Positions 33,291-43,542 of a stretch of DNA of 64,000 bases are shown in pieces. The translations under genes were made by a program, and so were the position numbers. Source of the stretch: Lactarius indigo (lineage: Eukaryota > Basidiomycota > Agaricomycetes > Russulales > Russulaceae); assembly GCA_025766275.1 (NCBI GenBank), contig JAFKAC010000005.1:1054001-1118000 (forward strand), written 5' to 3'. Each line of letters starts with the position of its first letter. Position 1 is the first letter of the stretch. The notes beneath the pieces were generated by a model. The model did no database searches. It had not been told where the DNA came from and saw only the letters and a list, made by a program, of their open reading frames with translations.

Positions 33291-35830
33291 AACTGTTGGA
33301 GGATAATGTCTTTTACGTCGTCTGTTTCTCCAGCTACTCCATTAAGCCAGTCGTTGGCGCGCTGTTGAGGGGGCACTTCTTGGACCGCCCGGGTAGCGAC
33401 TTCTGGTTCTTGTTGATGATAGTCGGTGTCGATATACCGACTGGTCGATGCTTGGGGTTGGTATCCCCCTCGCGGTTGCCTACAATCGCGGGCCATGTGT
33501 CCGTCCTTTCCACAGTTATAACACATGACTGGCCTTTGGTTATTACGTCCTCCTCCTCTCTGTAAAAATCCTCCCCTTGGTCGGTATGGGGGACGAGGAG
33601 CGAGTATATCTTCCGCTCCTGCGAGTCGCCCTCGAATTTGGTCTGCCAAGGTATCCATGGTGTTTGGGTCTCGTAAATTTCTTGGCTGCCATGAACTCCT
33701 CGGTGGTCCCTGCCACTGTCGTTGTTGTCGTTGCTTTCCTTGTCCTTGTCCGGGGGGAACTCCCTTGTTCAACACCGCTTTAAGATGAAGATATTGCTGT
33801 TGACGGGTGGTAGCCACTTCTTTCCACTCGCGGTAGTTGCGAGGGTTATCAAGGGTGTAGACCTTTTCATATAGGTCCTTTGGTAATCCGCTTGCAAATA
33901 GATCTAGCGTCTGCGGATCGTCGAGTCGATACTGAGCGTGGCGTATCAGTTGTTTGAATTGGGTGCAATACTCATCTAGATTGCCTCCAATCATCTTGAT
34001 TCCTTTCTTGAGCTCGTATTGAGCTTGTTCTTGTTCCATCGTGTTACGGAAGCACTGCATAAAGCTGCGCGTGACTTCGTTCCATAGCCCTTCACTAGTA
34101 TGAGGTATACCAGCTTGTATCTGGCCATTGAGCCAGGTAAGCATTGCTAATACCCATTCGCTAACGTTGACGCCTTTGATGTACGATAGGAAAAGTAGGG
34201 CTCGTTGATAGGGCGTGGCCATTATGCCTTCATCTGCGTTCATGCCCCAGTATACGTGCCACTGAGTGAGGAACGCTTCGACTTTGGTGCATTCTCCGTC
34301 AAATACTGTGGGTGCTTCGCCAGCTAGCTTGTTACTTGGAGGGGGAATAATAGGACCTGCACCTGGTAATCCTCCTCCCGGAGGTCCTCCTCCTGGTGGT
34401 CCTCCTGGGAATCCTCCAGGGAATCCTTCGAATCCTGGCCCTCCTGGTGGGGGTCCTCCACCTCCTCCTCCTCTGGGTAGGTCATTAGGGGGTCCACCTC
34501 CTCCGCTGGGGGGATTGGCTACGTCGGGTCCAATTGCACGATGGATTGCTACATCGTCGTTGGTCATTCGATGACCAGTGTATGTGTTACGCCCTAGCAG
34601 GGGCGTGGGTTCTAAAGGTTCTGAATCACACAGGTATCAAGCGAAGACCTCTGTTGTCTTATTGCTATGAAATACGAGTGATAAAAGTGTGGCACAAGGT
34701 GCAGCACTACTCTGTAATGTAGGACTCCTCGTCCGAAGTGTCTAACACTTCTCTACACTTGATCTTGCTAGTGCACAGAGTATAACAGGTGTAACGCGTC
34801 GATATAGTTCAACTGCAAAGACTTCGAAGTGTCCTGGTTAGGGACTGAGGTAGGGGATGCACAAGAAGAGAGGGATAAGGCGAGGTCACACCAAAGTACG
34901 GAGGCAAGATTGCTAGATTGCAAACGAAGCCAAGTCTGGCTTCCTACGGTCTATGGTACAGGTTTATATAGGACAGGGTTCCAAACAACATGAACACAAG
35001 TCCACACAATATCAAAGAGACTAAACGGAGTAAGCAGAAGTTCGGATCAAAGAAACAGCGCCACTAGTAACAGTAGCTCCTTTGGTAACAAGGTATGGTA
35101 CAGAAGGGGAAGGCAGGGTGGAGACATACTGTGGGTTAGGTCCGAAGCGTCGGATCATAACAGTATGGGTTAATAGGAGCTAAATTAGCTCGCGATTCTT
35201 CTGCGATGCGTCTTTGTTCTTCTAGGGCAATTTGATCCCTTGCTTTGCTAGTGAGGTATGCCTCTTCTTGAGTAATGGTGGCTGTTGCCATTGCGACTGC
35301 TGGGCTGTGAATGTGAATTACTTCTGGCTCAGGTTGGTGAATGGTGAGAGACTCAGTTCGTTGTATGATGTGATCACCGATGGCTCCCAGACTAGCCTCC
35401 TCTGCTGGCGTTGTCCCTCTACTTGGTGATTGGTTTTCAGAGGTTTCTTCTCCGCTAACTCCTTCGTCTGTGTGTTCTTGTGCTTGTCCGTCTATGGGAC
35501 CGTAATCAGCGCGGCTATTGAGTTCTCGCGCGTTGATGTCGCAATTGTAGTTTCTTCCTGCTGGTCGTACAATATCCCAGCGATGGTCTATGGGGTTCCA
35601 AGTAACCTCGACCCAACAAAGATGTTCGAAATTGAACTCAACCAGTCGGAAATGGCTAGGACCGTTAAACTCTACAAAGTATCCGGTGTCTTCTCCTCGT
35701 TCTCTCCACTGAGCTGCTCCTAGGAATCTTGTAGGTACGTTGCGATCTCCTTGTCGTTCGATATGATAGGGACGGAAAGACGTCCACTGGTCTCTGGTCG
35801 AGTACGCCACGATGAGGATCTTGGTCTTAA
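33260..35830 (-). pseudogene. Element B gag, interrupted by a solo LTR
   Basis: The main part (34567-33260) starts at ATG (MTNDDVAIHRAIG). It has a Gly/Pro-rich stretch, a retrotransposon gag core (FLTQWHVYWGMN, EYCTQFKQLIRHAQYR) and one CCHC knuckle CYNCGKDGHMARDC, and ends at 33260 overlapping pol. Upstream, an open frame begins right at the 5' LTR (35830) and reads FLGAAQW, YFVEFNGPSHFRLVEFNFEH and CWVEVTWNPIDHRWDIV. It is cut by the solo LTR at 35162-34585. Without the LTR and one GTATG copy it joins in frame to the main part through NPYTGHRMTNDD. No in-frame ATG occurs in the upstream part before residue ~185. Confidence 0.85.
34585..35162 (-). repeat. Solo LTR of the element C family, reverse orientation
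   Basis: 578 bp, the same length as the C LTRs, from TGTTACGCCCTAGCAGG to TCGGATCATAACA, flanked by GTATG at 34580-34584 and 35163-35167. It is visibly more diverged from the LTRs of C than those are from each other, so it marks an earlier round of the same family. Internal sequence was lost by LTR-LTR recombination. Confidence 0.92.
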
Positions 35831-36173
35831 TGTTACGCTCCACTGGCGTTAGTCCGACTTGGACTTGGAGAGGGCGTAATTGACTTAGTGGAAGTTAAGC
35901 GAATGGGGAACACGTGTCAACCCAATGCTAGCTGAACAGGGGCACACTGGCACACGCTGCAGCAGAAGAGGTAAAGAAGAGTATCCCTTGGCGGATACTA
36001 GCAGAGGCACACTTAGTCCGAGACTAAGGCAGGCAAAAGACGAGTCAGATGGTGGATTGAAGAAGACCAAGATGGGGACTCTTGGTCTTCTGAGTCAACT
36101 ACTTATACAGGTACGCGTGGGCTTTAAAGCGCCGCTGGAATAGTAAATAACCAATAGCGTAACTAGCTCGAAC
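35831..36173 (-). repeat. 5' LTR of element B, segment 1
   Basis: 343 bp matching 27944 onward in the 3' LTR. It stops at CGAAC, the target duplicated by element C, and continues at 44126. Confidence 0.9.
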
Positions 36174-36751
36174 TGTTATGATCCGACGCTTCGGACCTAA
36201 CCCACAGTATGTCTCCACCCTGCCTTCCCCTTCTGTACCATACCTTGTTACCAAAGGAGCTACTGTTACTAGTGGCGCTGTTTCTTTGATCCGAACTTCT
36301 GCTTACTCCGTTTAGTCTCTTTGATATTGTGTGGACTTGTGTTCATGTTGTTTGGAACCCTGTCCTATATAAACCTGTACCATAGACCGTAGGAAGCCAG
36401 ACTTGGCTTCGTTTGCAATCTAGCAACCTTGCCTCCATATTTTGGTGTGACCTTGCCTTATTCCCCTCTTCTTGTGCATCCCCTACCTCAGTCCCTAACC
36501 AGGACACTCCGAAGTCTTTGCAGTTGAACTATATCAACGCGTCACACCTGTTATACTCTGTGCACTAGCAAGATCAAGTGTAGAGAAGTGTCAGACACTT
36601 CGGACGAGGAGTCCTATATTACAGAGTAGTGCTGCACCCTGTGCCACACCTTTGCCACTTGTATTTCATAGCAATAAGACAACAGAAGTCTTCGCTTGAT
36701 ACTTGAGTGACTAGAAACCTCCAGAACCCACGCCCCTGCTAGGGCGTAACA
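36174..36751 (+). repeat. 5' LTR of element C
   Basis: 578 bp, TGTTATGATCCGACG...GGGCGTAACA. Contains TATATAAA at 36366-36373, a likely core promoter. Confidence 0.94.
36366..36373 (+). promoter_or_regulatory. TATA box in the 5' LTR of element C
   Basis: TATATAAA lies ~190 bases into the LTR and is repeated at the same place in the 3' LTR (about 43735-43742). It would place transcription start inside the LTR, as usual for Ty3/Gypsy elements. Confidence 0.6.
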
Positions 36752-36959
36752 TAAGCCAAGTCTACAACCCCCAACACACCCAAGACACTACTGCCACACA
36801 GCAGAGTGGGCGATGATCCAAGAGGACGCATCAGCCAACAACCAGACACTCCACAGAACCCAGAAACAACGGCATAGCCGGGCGACGGATCCTCCCTGAC
36901 ACAAGAGGCCGCTTCAGCCATCCCCTTACACAAATCAGCACCCAAGACAGACCACAACC

Positions 36960-38651
36960 GTGGCTAGCATCAGTGTCACCTTTGAATCAGACAACGATTG
37001 GACCCCAGTCACAACCAGAACACAAGACGACCTCCCACACCACGTTAAAAGCAGTCAACTAGGAAGAGGAGCTCGTTGGGCCACAACATCAGGCAGACCA
37101 CCTTGTTACAAGTGCCTCATTAAAGGCGAACTCAGACCAGTGGAATTCATCAACAACAACTGGTACATCCTCCGATACTTTCAGAACACATACCACACCA
37201 GAGCCATAAACATCACACCACACAGATTTGCTGAAGGACTAGGCTGGTGGAACGAAGAAGACGAACAGAACCCAGAAACGCCCACACAACAATCATCCTC
37301 AGCACCAAGAAATACTAGGGGAACATACGGACTACAACAAGACTCATCATCAGAAGAACCCAGCTCAGACGAAGCGGAATCACACTCAGAACTATCCCAC
37401 TCCTCAGAACACCGCCTAGACATCACAGTACCCACACAAGCTTCATCACAAGCCAGCCCCACTATCCCTATCTGGATAGAACCATCCCCAGCGGAAGAAG
37501 GATTCCCAGCCCCACTACCACCAGTCAGATTGCCCTCCCCAGTCGAACCACCCCAGGTCCCCATCACACCACAACCAACACTTATCATGTCAGCAATAAA
37601 TGCCACAGGCACTGGCACAGGCACCGGCTCAAGCACTGGAACAGGAGGAACACCAACAACGAGCTCAGGAGGACTCAAAGGAGCACCCCCTACTCCGTTC
37701 ACCGGAGATAGGACAGAGAGTGGTCAGTTCAAAAGAGAACTACTACGATACATCAAGTTAAATAGCGAGAACGAACTCATCAAAGAACCTTATGCATGGG
37801 TACTATTCGCCCTTACAATGTTCAAAGGACCCGGTGTACAACTATGGGTCAACCAAACCGAAGATGACATGGAAGCGGCACTAGCAGACCCCACCAAAGC
37901 CCTCACCAAAAACAGCAAAGACCTTTGGGACGGTTTTCTTGACACCTTCGACAGAGACTGGACCGACACTTTAAACAAAGAAAGAGCCTATCAGAAGCTC
38001 ATCAGCTTAACGATGCAGGGTGGAGCATTGGACAGTTACATCCTCGACTTCGAACACCTTGCAGGGATAGCAGGATGGGCAAGAGATGCCCCTGGAACGG
38101 TGGAATTCTTCAAAAGAGGACTACCCACAGGACTGTATCGCGCTTGCCTTATGCGAACCACTATCCCAAACACTATGGATGAGTGGCAAACCGCTGCCAG
38201 AGCAGAACACCAACGCTGGAAACTGCTAAAAGCCAGACCAGGGAATAGAAACCCAGGACCAACCCAGAATGTCCACCAAGGACGACCAAAGCGAGACCCA
38301 AATGCGATGGATGTAGATGCCACCACCTCCACCCCCTTTAAAAAGCTTACTGAAGAAGAGAAGAAAGCCCTCATGAAAGAAGGACGCTGCTTCAAATGCA
38401 GACAACAAGGACACATGGCTAGGAACTGTCAACGACAAAACACCACCAACCAAACCAAAGCCAGAGCCACAGACACCCAAGAAGCGGACACTGCACCCCC
38501 ATACACCCCAGAAGCAAGCACCTCATCAGTGGCCGCTACCACAACCGAAGATAAAGTCCGACAAGCCCATGCACTCGTCCAAGGCATGACTGAGGATGAA
38601 AAGAGACGCTACTATGCCTTAGATCAGGATTTTTGCGATGCCGACCTGTGA
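36960..38651 (+). CDS. Element C Gag with N-terminal extension
   Basis: The nucleocapsid/capsid precursor. The frame is open from 36900, but the first in-frame ATG is 37587 (MSAINATGTGTG). The 36960 start used here is a GTG and serves only to show the extension. Extension residues include GRGARWATT, ELRPVEFINNNWYILRYF and HRFAEGLGWW, then an acidic/Ser-rich linker. The core has PFTGDRTESGQFKRELL, LWDGFLDTFDRDWTD, GALDSYILDFEHLAGIAGW and one CCHC knuckle CFKCRQQGHMARNC near residue 480. Elements A and B have a similar extension right after the LTR, also without ATG. How the extension is initiated is open: non-AUG start, splicing from the LTR, or not translated. Confidence 0.85.
   Translation: MASISVTFESDNDWTPVTTRTQDDLPHHVKSSQLGRGARWATTSGRPPCYKCLIKGELRPVEFINNNWYILRYFQNTYHTRAINITPHRFAEGLGWWNEEDEQNPETPTQQSSSAPRNTRGTYGLQQDSSSEEPSSDEAESHSELSHSSEHRLDITVPTQASSQASPTIPIWIEPSPAEEGFPAPLPPVRLPSPVEPPQVPITPQPTLIMSAINATGTGTGTGSSTGTGGTPTTSSGGLKGAPPTPFTGDRTESGQFKRELLRYIKLNSENELIKEPYAWVLFALTMFKGPGVQLWVNQTEDDMEAALADPTKALTKNSKDLWDGFLDTFDRDWTDTLNKERAYQKLISLTMQGGALDSYILDFEHLAGIAGWARDAPGTVEFFKRGLPTGLYRACLMRTTIPNTMDEWQTAARAEHQRWKLLKARPGNRNPGPTQNVHQGRPKRDPNAMDVDATTSTPFKKLTEEEKKALMKEGRCFKCRQQGHMARNCQRQNTTNQTKARATDTQEADTAPPYTPEASTSSVAATTTEDKVRQAHALVQGMTEDEKRRYYALDQDFCDADL
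38628..38636 (+). promoter_or_regulatory. Candidate -1 frameshift site between gag and pol of element C
   Basis: Gag reads GAT TTT TGC here. pol is open in the -1 frame from 38600 and contains no ATG before ~38675, so frameshifting explains expression better than re-initiation. Elements A (GAT TTT TCG TAG) and B (GGT TTT CAG) have the same T-TTT context in their gag-pol overlaps. It is not a perfect X-XXY-YYZ heptamer. Confidence 0.45.
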
Positions 38652-41600
38652 GAGCTGACAGGGAGGCCAATTCAATGTATAGTGTTCGCGATAGTGCTAT
38701 GACAATCAAAGTCCTCGTTCGCCTTTACTACAAAGAAGCTCGCATAAATGTGCTGCTAGACAGCGGTGCAACAGACAACCTAATCGACCGAAACCTAATC
38801 CAAAAACTTGGACTAGGAACCACTCCTCTGAAACCACCCAGATTGGTCCGGAATGTAGATGGATCACTAAACAAAGATGGCACCATGACAGAAACATGCC
38901 AGCTATGGATAAAAAGAGGAGAAGAAGAAACTCCTTTCCAGTTTTTTGTAACTAGCCTAGGAGAAGACAGAATGATCTTTGGATACCCCTGGTTCGAACA
39001 CAAAAACCCAGACATAGACTGGAAGAAACAAGAGCTGAAAGGAGAAGCCATTACCATCCTGACAGGAGGGTACCGCTTCCGAAGAAAGCGACACCAAGAA
39101 GCGAAAGCGGCAACAACCAAAACAACCTTTGACCCAGTAAAAGAAACTGCAATCCCAGAAGAATACCAACGCCACAACAAAGTATTCTCAGACGAAGAAG
39201 CACAGCGCTTTCCCCCAGAAAGAGAAGAAGACCATCCCATCACATTGCGACCAGATGCACCCAACAAGATCAACTGCAAAATCTACCCCTTGACTCCAGA
39301 AGAAGACAAGGAGTTGAAGGCATATCTCGACGAAAACATAGCAAAAGGATACATCTATGAAGGAAGCTCCCCCTATGCTTCCTCCTTCTTCTTCAGAAAG
39401 AAAACAGACGGAGGGTTGCGCCCTATCCTGGACTACAGACCCCTAAACACCTGGACAATAAAAGACACTTACCCACTACCTCTCATCTCCGACATCCTGA
39501 CCAACTTAAATAGGAAAACACTGTTCTCAAAGTTCGATATCAGATGGGGGTACCATAATATCCGCATAAAAGAGGAAGACCAGTGGAAGGCAGCCTTCAA
39601 GACACCAAGGGGGCTGTTCATCCCTCGAGTCATGACCTTCGGCCTCACAAATGCACCAGCTACCTTTGCAAGAACCATGAGCAGAATACTTCGACCACTT
39701 ATGGACAAATACCCAAGAGAGCTATTTGTGTACATGGACGATGTCCTGATAGCCACAGAAGAAGATACAGAACGCCACAGACAAATTGTACACGAATTCT
39801 TGGAAATCTGTGAAAAGGAATCTTATTTCCTTAAAGCGTCAAAATGTGTGTTCGAACAAAGAAAGATCCACTACCTAGGCATTGTCATCGATGGGTCTCA
39901 AATCAAAATCGACCCAAAGAAGGTAGAAGGACTAAAAGACTGGCCAAGAGACATCAAGTCAGTCAAACAAGCAAGAAGCGTGTTGGGAACACTAAGTTAT
40001 CAGCGACCCTTCATCCCCAACTTCGCTCACTTAGCAAGACCCATCACGGACACAATAAAGACGTCAGAAGGACCCTTCAGATGGACAAAGGAAGCAGCAG
40101 AAGCCTTAGAAGCCCTCATCACGCTTGTGTGCAAAGACCCCATCTTATGCCAACCAGATATGGACAAACCTTTTGAACTAGAAGTAGATGCCTCCGCTTT
40201 CGCCACAGGGGCAATCTTAACACAAAGAGACAGCCGAAACAAACCACAAGCTGTGGGATACTTCTCCAAATCATTTTCTGAAGCGGAGCGCAACTATGAC
40301 ATCCATGATAGGGAACTCCTGGCAGTAATCAGAGGACTGGAACACTGGAGACACCTTCTTTTAGGATCCCCCCACGAAATCACAGTGTTTACAGACCACA
40401 AAAACCTAGAGTATTATCGCCACCCTCGACAAATCAATAGGAGAGTGGCGCGCTACATCCCCAGACTGGCAGACTATCACATCAAACTTCACCACAAACC
40501 CGGACCCCAAAACCATGCTGATGCCCTGTCAAGACGCCCTGACCACGACACCGGAGCAGGGGATAACACTGATGTAGTGGTCCTAACCCCAACCATCTTC
40601 GCAAACTCCGCTCTCTCCATAAGGATAGATGACCGGGTTATGGCACACCAAATAGACCACCAAGACACTCTGGACGAGTGGGCCACCCCCTTCCACCTAG
40701 TAAAACAAGGCAAACACTGGTGGAGAGGTGACAAACTGGTGGTTGTGGACAACACACCGCTAAAGAGGGGGGTAATTTCCCTGTTTCACGATACAAAAAC
40801 AGCTGGACACCCCGGAATAACAAAGACCTTGTGGCTAGTGTCACAAGACTATTGGTGGCCAAACATGAAAGACGACATATCCGCATATGTAAAGGGCTGT
40901 GCCACATGCCAATCAAACAAGAACTTCCCTGGGAACCCGAAACCACCGATATTCCCCATCAAGACTAACCCAGAAGCACTCCCTTTTGAAACCATCGCTC
41001 TAGACTTTATCACAAAGCTACCCCAATCAGAAGACAATGACACAATTCTCACCATCACGGATCATGACTGTTCCAAAGCAGCCTTCTTTATCCCATGCAG
41101 CGAAACAATAGACGCAGAAGGAGTGGCAAAACTCTATGCCAAAACTGTCCTGCCACACTATGGACTACCAAGAAGGGTCATCTCCGACAGAGACCCCAGA
41201 TTCACAGCGAAGTTCATCAAAGAACTGTGCAGAGTGCTTGACATAGAACAAAACATCAGCACAGCATACCACCCACAAACAGATGGACAATCAGAGCGAA
41301 CAAACCAGTGGTTAGAACAGTACCTCCGAATGTTCATAAACCATCAACAAGACAATTGGACGGAGCTACTACCACTGGCACAGTACACCCACAACTCCTG
41401 GCCAAGCGCAACCACTAAAAAGGCACCCTACGAATTAATCCTTGGATACATCCCAAGAGTACACCAACCAGAAAGAACGACCACAGTACCAGGAACACAA
41501 GAGAGATTGGGGCGAATCCAGGAAGCCAGAAGGACCGCCCAAGCAGCAATTACCCATGCACAGTCACTCTACAAAGGATCCTCTCGCTTCGAACAACACA

Positions 41601-43516
41601 CAGAAGGAGATAGTGTGTGGCTGGATGCCAGGAACTTGAAAACAACGCACCCTAGTTTCAAGTTAGCCCCAAAAAGATATGGACCCTTCAGGGTCACAAA
41701 GAAGATCTCCGCCACCACATATGCCCTGAAACTTCCCCATCAGTGGCGGATCCACCCAGTATTCCATGCGTCACTCCTGATGCCATACAAAGAAACCTCC
41801 ATACATGGAAAGAACTTTACGGAACCACCCCCAGATCTAGTAGATGGAGAACAGGAGTGGGAAGTCGAGAGAATACTAGAAACAAGACGCCACAGGAACC
41901 AGTTACAGTTCCTAATCAAATGGAAGGGGTACTCCGATGCACACAACAGTTGGGAACCAGAAAAGAACCTCAACGCCCCAGAACTTATTCAGGAACACTT
42001 TGAAAGCAACCCCAGAAGCGAAGGAGCAAAGCAATGGTTAAAACGAAAGGAAGTAACAGTACGAACAGCAACCACCTTCCCCACTAGCTTCCTCACCATG
42101 CCCTCTCGCTCCTCCTCTGTAGAACGTCTTGTTGCTCGTGCCATGGAAAGAGGCTCCTTTGACGAAACACCCTCTGTCACACCCTCCTCTGGCTATTCTC
42201 CCTTCCCAGCACGACCCCCTTCCTTGCCTTCACTCATCCAGGAACCACAACCCATCGATCCCACCATGCCCAGCGTCATAGAAACAGAAGGAGGAGGAAT
42301 AGCCCTTCGCGTTCCCCCTCCTGGACACACAGCTCCCCCTACTCCCGAGATACACCGACCTACCACCTCCCCCCCTGATCCTAGAGTGACCATGGCTCGT
42401 CTCAGCGAAATAATCAACGACCCAATCATGGACGCACTCCCCATTAACTATGAAAGAATGCACATCGCTGCTGAGGAAGACGACGACCCTGGCTACCCCT
42501 TCTTCTTGAATGACCCCTGGAGCAGCCGCTATGTCCACTTCCTCATCCCTGACGACGCTGACCCAACCTCGTACATCCGAAAGGATGCCAAATGGATCAA
42601 GATCAGTGAAAACAAAGAAGATGTCATCGGCACCATGGGCAAAAACCTCCCTCACTATGGTCTCCCCCTTTTCCTCCTTCCCAGAAACGACGACCCCCAC
42701 AACCCAGCTCCCCCCATCACCCCAGCTCAGATGCAGAACTTGGATGAAGCTTCCCCCACAGCCAGACAAGTCGATGAAGTCCTAGAAGACCTGAAAGACG
42801 ACCGCCTCACAGCAGAAATCTCCAGGACTCGCCGACTCTTGCGAAACCAGAAGGCCCTCCGAAAGGAGATTGAAGGCCTGTACAAGATGATGGAGCCCCT
42901 CAAAAGACACCTCCTCAACATGGACATGCAGCTAACCAGCACCCGAAGAAGGCTGCAAGAACACAAGGCCTATGTCCGGATTGCAGACCGATGGCTCACA
43001 CTACACCCCCCTCCTCCGGAAGAAGAAACTCACCCCTTTGAAATCCACCCCATTCCTGCCCCTGCTCCACCTCGCTACCACTCCATGCCACGACTCCACG
43101 ACGAACCAGAAGGACCTAGCCCCTCTGCAGAAAGGAAGAAGAGACGCAAGCGCAGAGCCAACAAGAAGGAGACTGGTACCATTCGACTTTGTTACAGGTG
43201 CCAGTCTGAAGACCACCTCTCCTTCGCCTGCCCTCAAAAACAGAAGTTCTGCTGGAGGTGTTCTAGCACTGACCACTTCCCCTATCAGTGCCTCTGGCCA
43301 GCCCCAGAAGAACGCACTCAGTGGTGTGGCAAGTGTTTTACCAGCAACAACCACGAAGAAATCAAGTGCCCCAAGTATGAAAATTGTCGCAAGTGTGGGG
43401 CCCATGGTCCCTTCAACTTCCTTCGCCAACATCGCTGCCCCCTCCCTCGCGAAAGCACCCCCCCCAACGATGTAGACAACGATGTCTACGACCTGATGGA
43501 CTTCGAAGCACTCTAG
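38633..43516 (+). CDS. Element C Pol polyprotein (PR-RT-RH-IN-chromodomain-zinc cluster)
   Basis: About 1627 residues counting from 38633 (TTG, reached by -1 frameshift). Order: aspartic protease DSGATDN (~44); RT with FVYMDDVLIAT (~366); RNase H with VDASAFATG and TDHKNLEYY; integrase with HHCC finger (GHPGITKTL, CATCQSNK, ~718-760) and DDE (TDHDCSKAA, ISDRDPRF, QWLEQYLRMF); chromodomain LIKWKGYSDAHNSWEPEKNL (~1095). Then follow a Pro/Ser-rich linker (MPSRSSSVERLVARAM), a coiled-coil (~1396-1442), a basic stretch (KKRRKRRANKK) and a cysteine cluster CYRCQSEDHLSFAC, CWRCSSTDHFPYQC, CGKC, CRKC (~1519-1602). The pol proteins copy and integrate the element, and the chromodomain probably steers it to heterochromatin. 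The ~450-residue extension after the chromodomain is unusual. No stop or lost catalytic residue was found. Confidence 0.93.
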   Translation: MRCRPVRADREANSMYSVRDSAMTIKVLVRLYYKEARINVLLDSGATDNLIDRNLIQKLGLGTTPLKPPRLVRNVDGSLNKDGTMTETCQLWIKRGEEETPFQFFVTSLGEDRMIFGYPWFEHKNPDIDWKKQELKGEAITILTGGYRFRRKRHQEAKAATTKTTFDPVKETAIPEEYQRHNKVFSDEEAQRFPPEREEDHPITLRPDAPNKINCKIYPLTPEEDKELKAYLDENIAKGYIYEGSSPYASSFFFRKKTDGGLRPILDYRPLNTWTIKDTYPLPLISDILTNLNRKTLFSKFDIRWGYHNIRIKEEDQWKAAFKTPRGLFIPRVMTFGLTNAPATFARTMSRILRPLMDKYPRELFVYMDDVLIATEEDTERHRQIVHEFLEICEKESYFLKASKCVFEQRKIHYLGIVIDGSQIKIDPKKVEGLKDWPRDIKSVKQARSVLGTLSYQRPFIPNFAHLARPITDTIKTSEGPFRWTKEAAEALEALITLVCKDPILCQPDMDKPFELEVDASAFATGAILTQRDSRNKPQAVGYFSKSFSEAERNYDIHDRELLAVIRGLEHWRHLLLGSPHEITVFTDHKNLEYYRHPRQINRRVARYIPRLADYHIKLHHKPGPQNHADALSRRPDHDTGAGDNTDVVVLTPTIFANSALSIRIDDRVMAHQIDHQDTLDEWATPFHLVKQGKHWWRGDKLVVVDNTPLKRGVISLFHDTKTAGHPGITKTLWLVSQDYWWPNMKDDISAYVKGCATCQSNKNFPGNPKPPIFPIKTNPEALPFETIALDFITKLPQSEDNDTILTITDHDCSKAAFFIPCSETIDAEGVAKLYAKTVLPHYGLPRRVISDRDPRFTAKFIKELCRVLDIEQNISTAYHPQTDGQSERTNQWLEQYLRMFINHQQDNWTELLPLAQYTHNSWPSATTKKAPYELILGYIPRVHQPERTTTVPGTQERLGRIQEARRTAQAAITHAQSLYKGSSRFEQHTEGDSVWLDARNLKTTHPSFKLAPKRYGPFRVTKKISATTYALKLPHQWRIHPVFHASLLMPYKETSIHGKNFTEPPPDLVDGEQEWEVERILETRRHRNQLQFLIKWKGYSDAHNSWEPEKNLNAPELIQEHFESNPRSEGAKQWLKRKEVTVRTATTFPTSFLTMPSRSSSVERLVARAMERGSFDETPSVTPSSGYSPFPARPPSLPSLIQEPQPIDPTMPSVIETEGGGIALRVPPPGHTAPPTPEIHRPTTSPPDPRVTMARLSEIINDPIMDALPINYERMHIAAEEDDDPGYPFFLNDPWSSRYVHFLIPDDADPTSYIRKDAKWIKISENKEDVIGTMGKNLPHYGLPLFLLPRNDDPHNPAPPITPAQMQNLDEASPTARQVDEVLEDLKDDRLTAEISRTRRLLRNQKALRKEIEGLYKMMEPLKRHLLNMDMQLTSTRRRLQEHKAYVRIADRWLTLHPPPPEEETHPFEIHPIPAPAPPRYHSMPRLHDEPEGPSPSAERKKRRKRRANKKETGTIRLCYRCQSEDHLSFACPQKQKFCWRCSSTDHFPYQCLWPAPEERTQWCGKCFTSNNHEEIKCPKYENCRKCGAHGPFNFLRQHRCPLPRESTPPNDVDNDVYDLMDFEAL

Positions 43517-43530
43517 GGAGAGTTGACTTA

Positions 43531-43542
43531 GAGAGGGGCTCA
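43531..43542 (+). promoter_or_regulatory. Polypurine tract of element C
   Basis: GAGAGGGGCTCA immediately precedes the 3' LTR start TGTTATG at 43543. Confidence 0.65.

Noticed and set aside
34266..34574. Collagen-like Pro/Gly frame on the plus strand
   Set aside because: Antisense of the Gly/Pro-rich N-terminus of element B gag.
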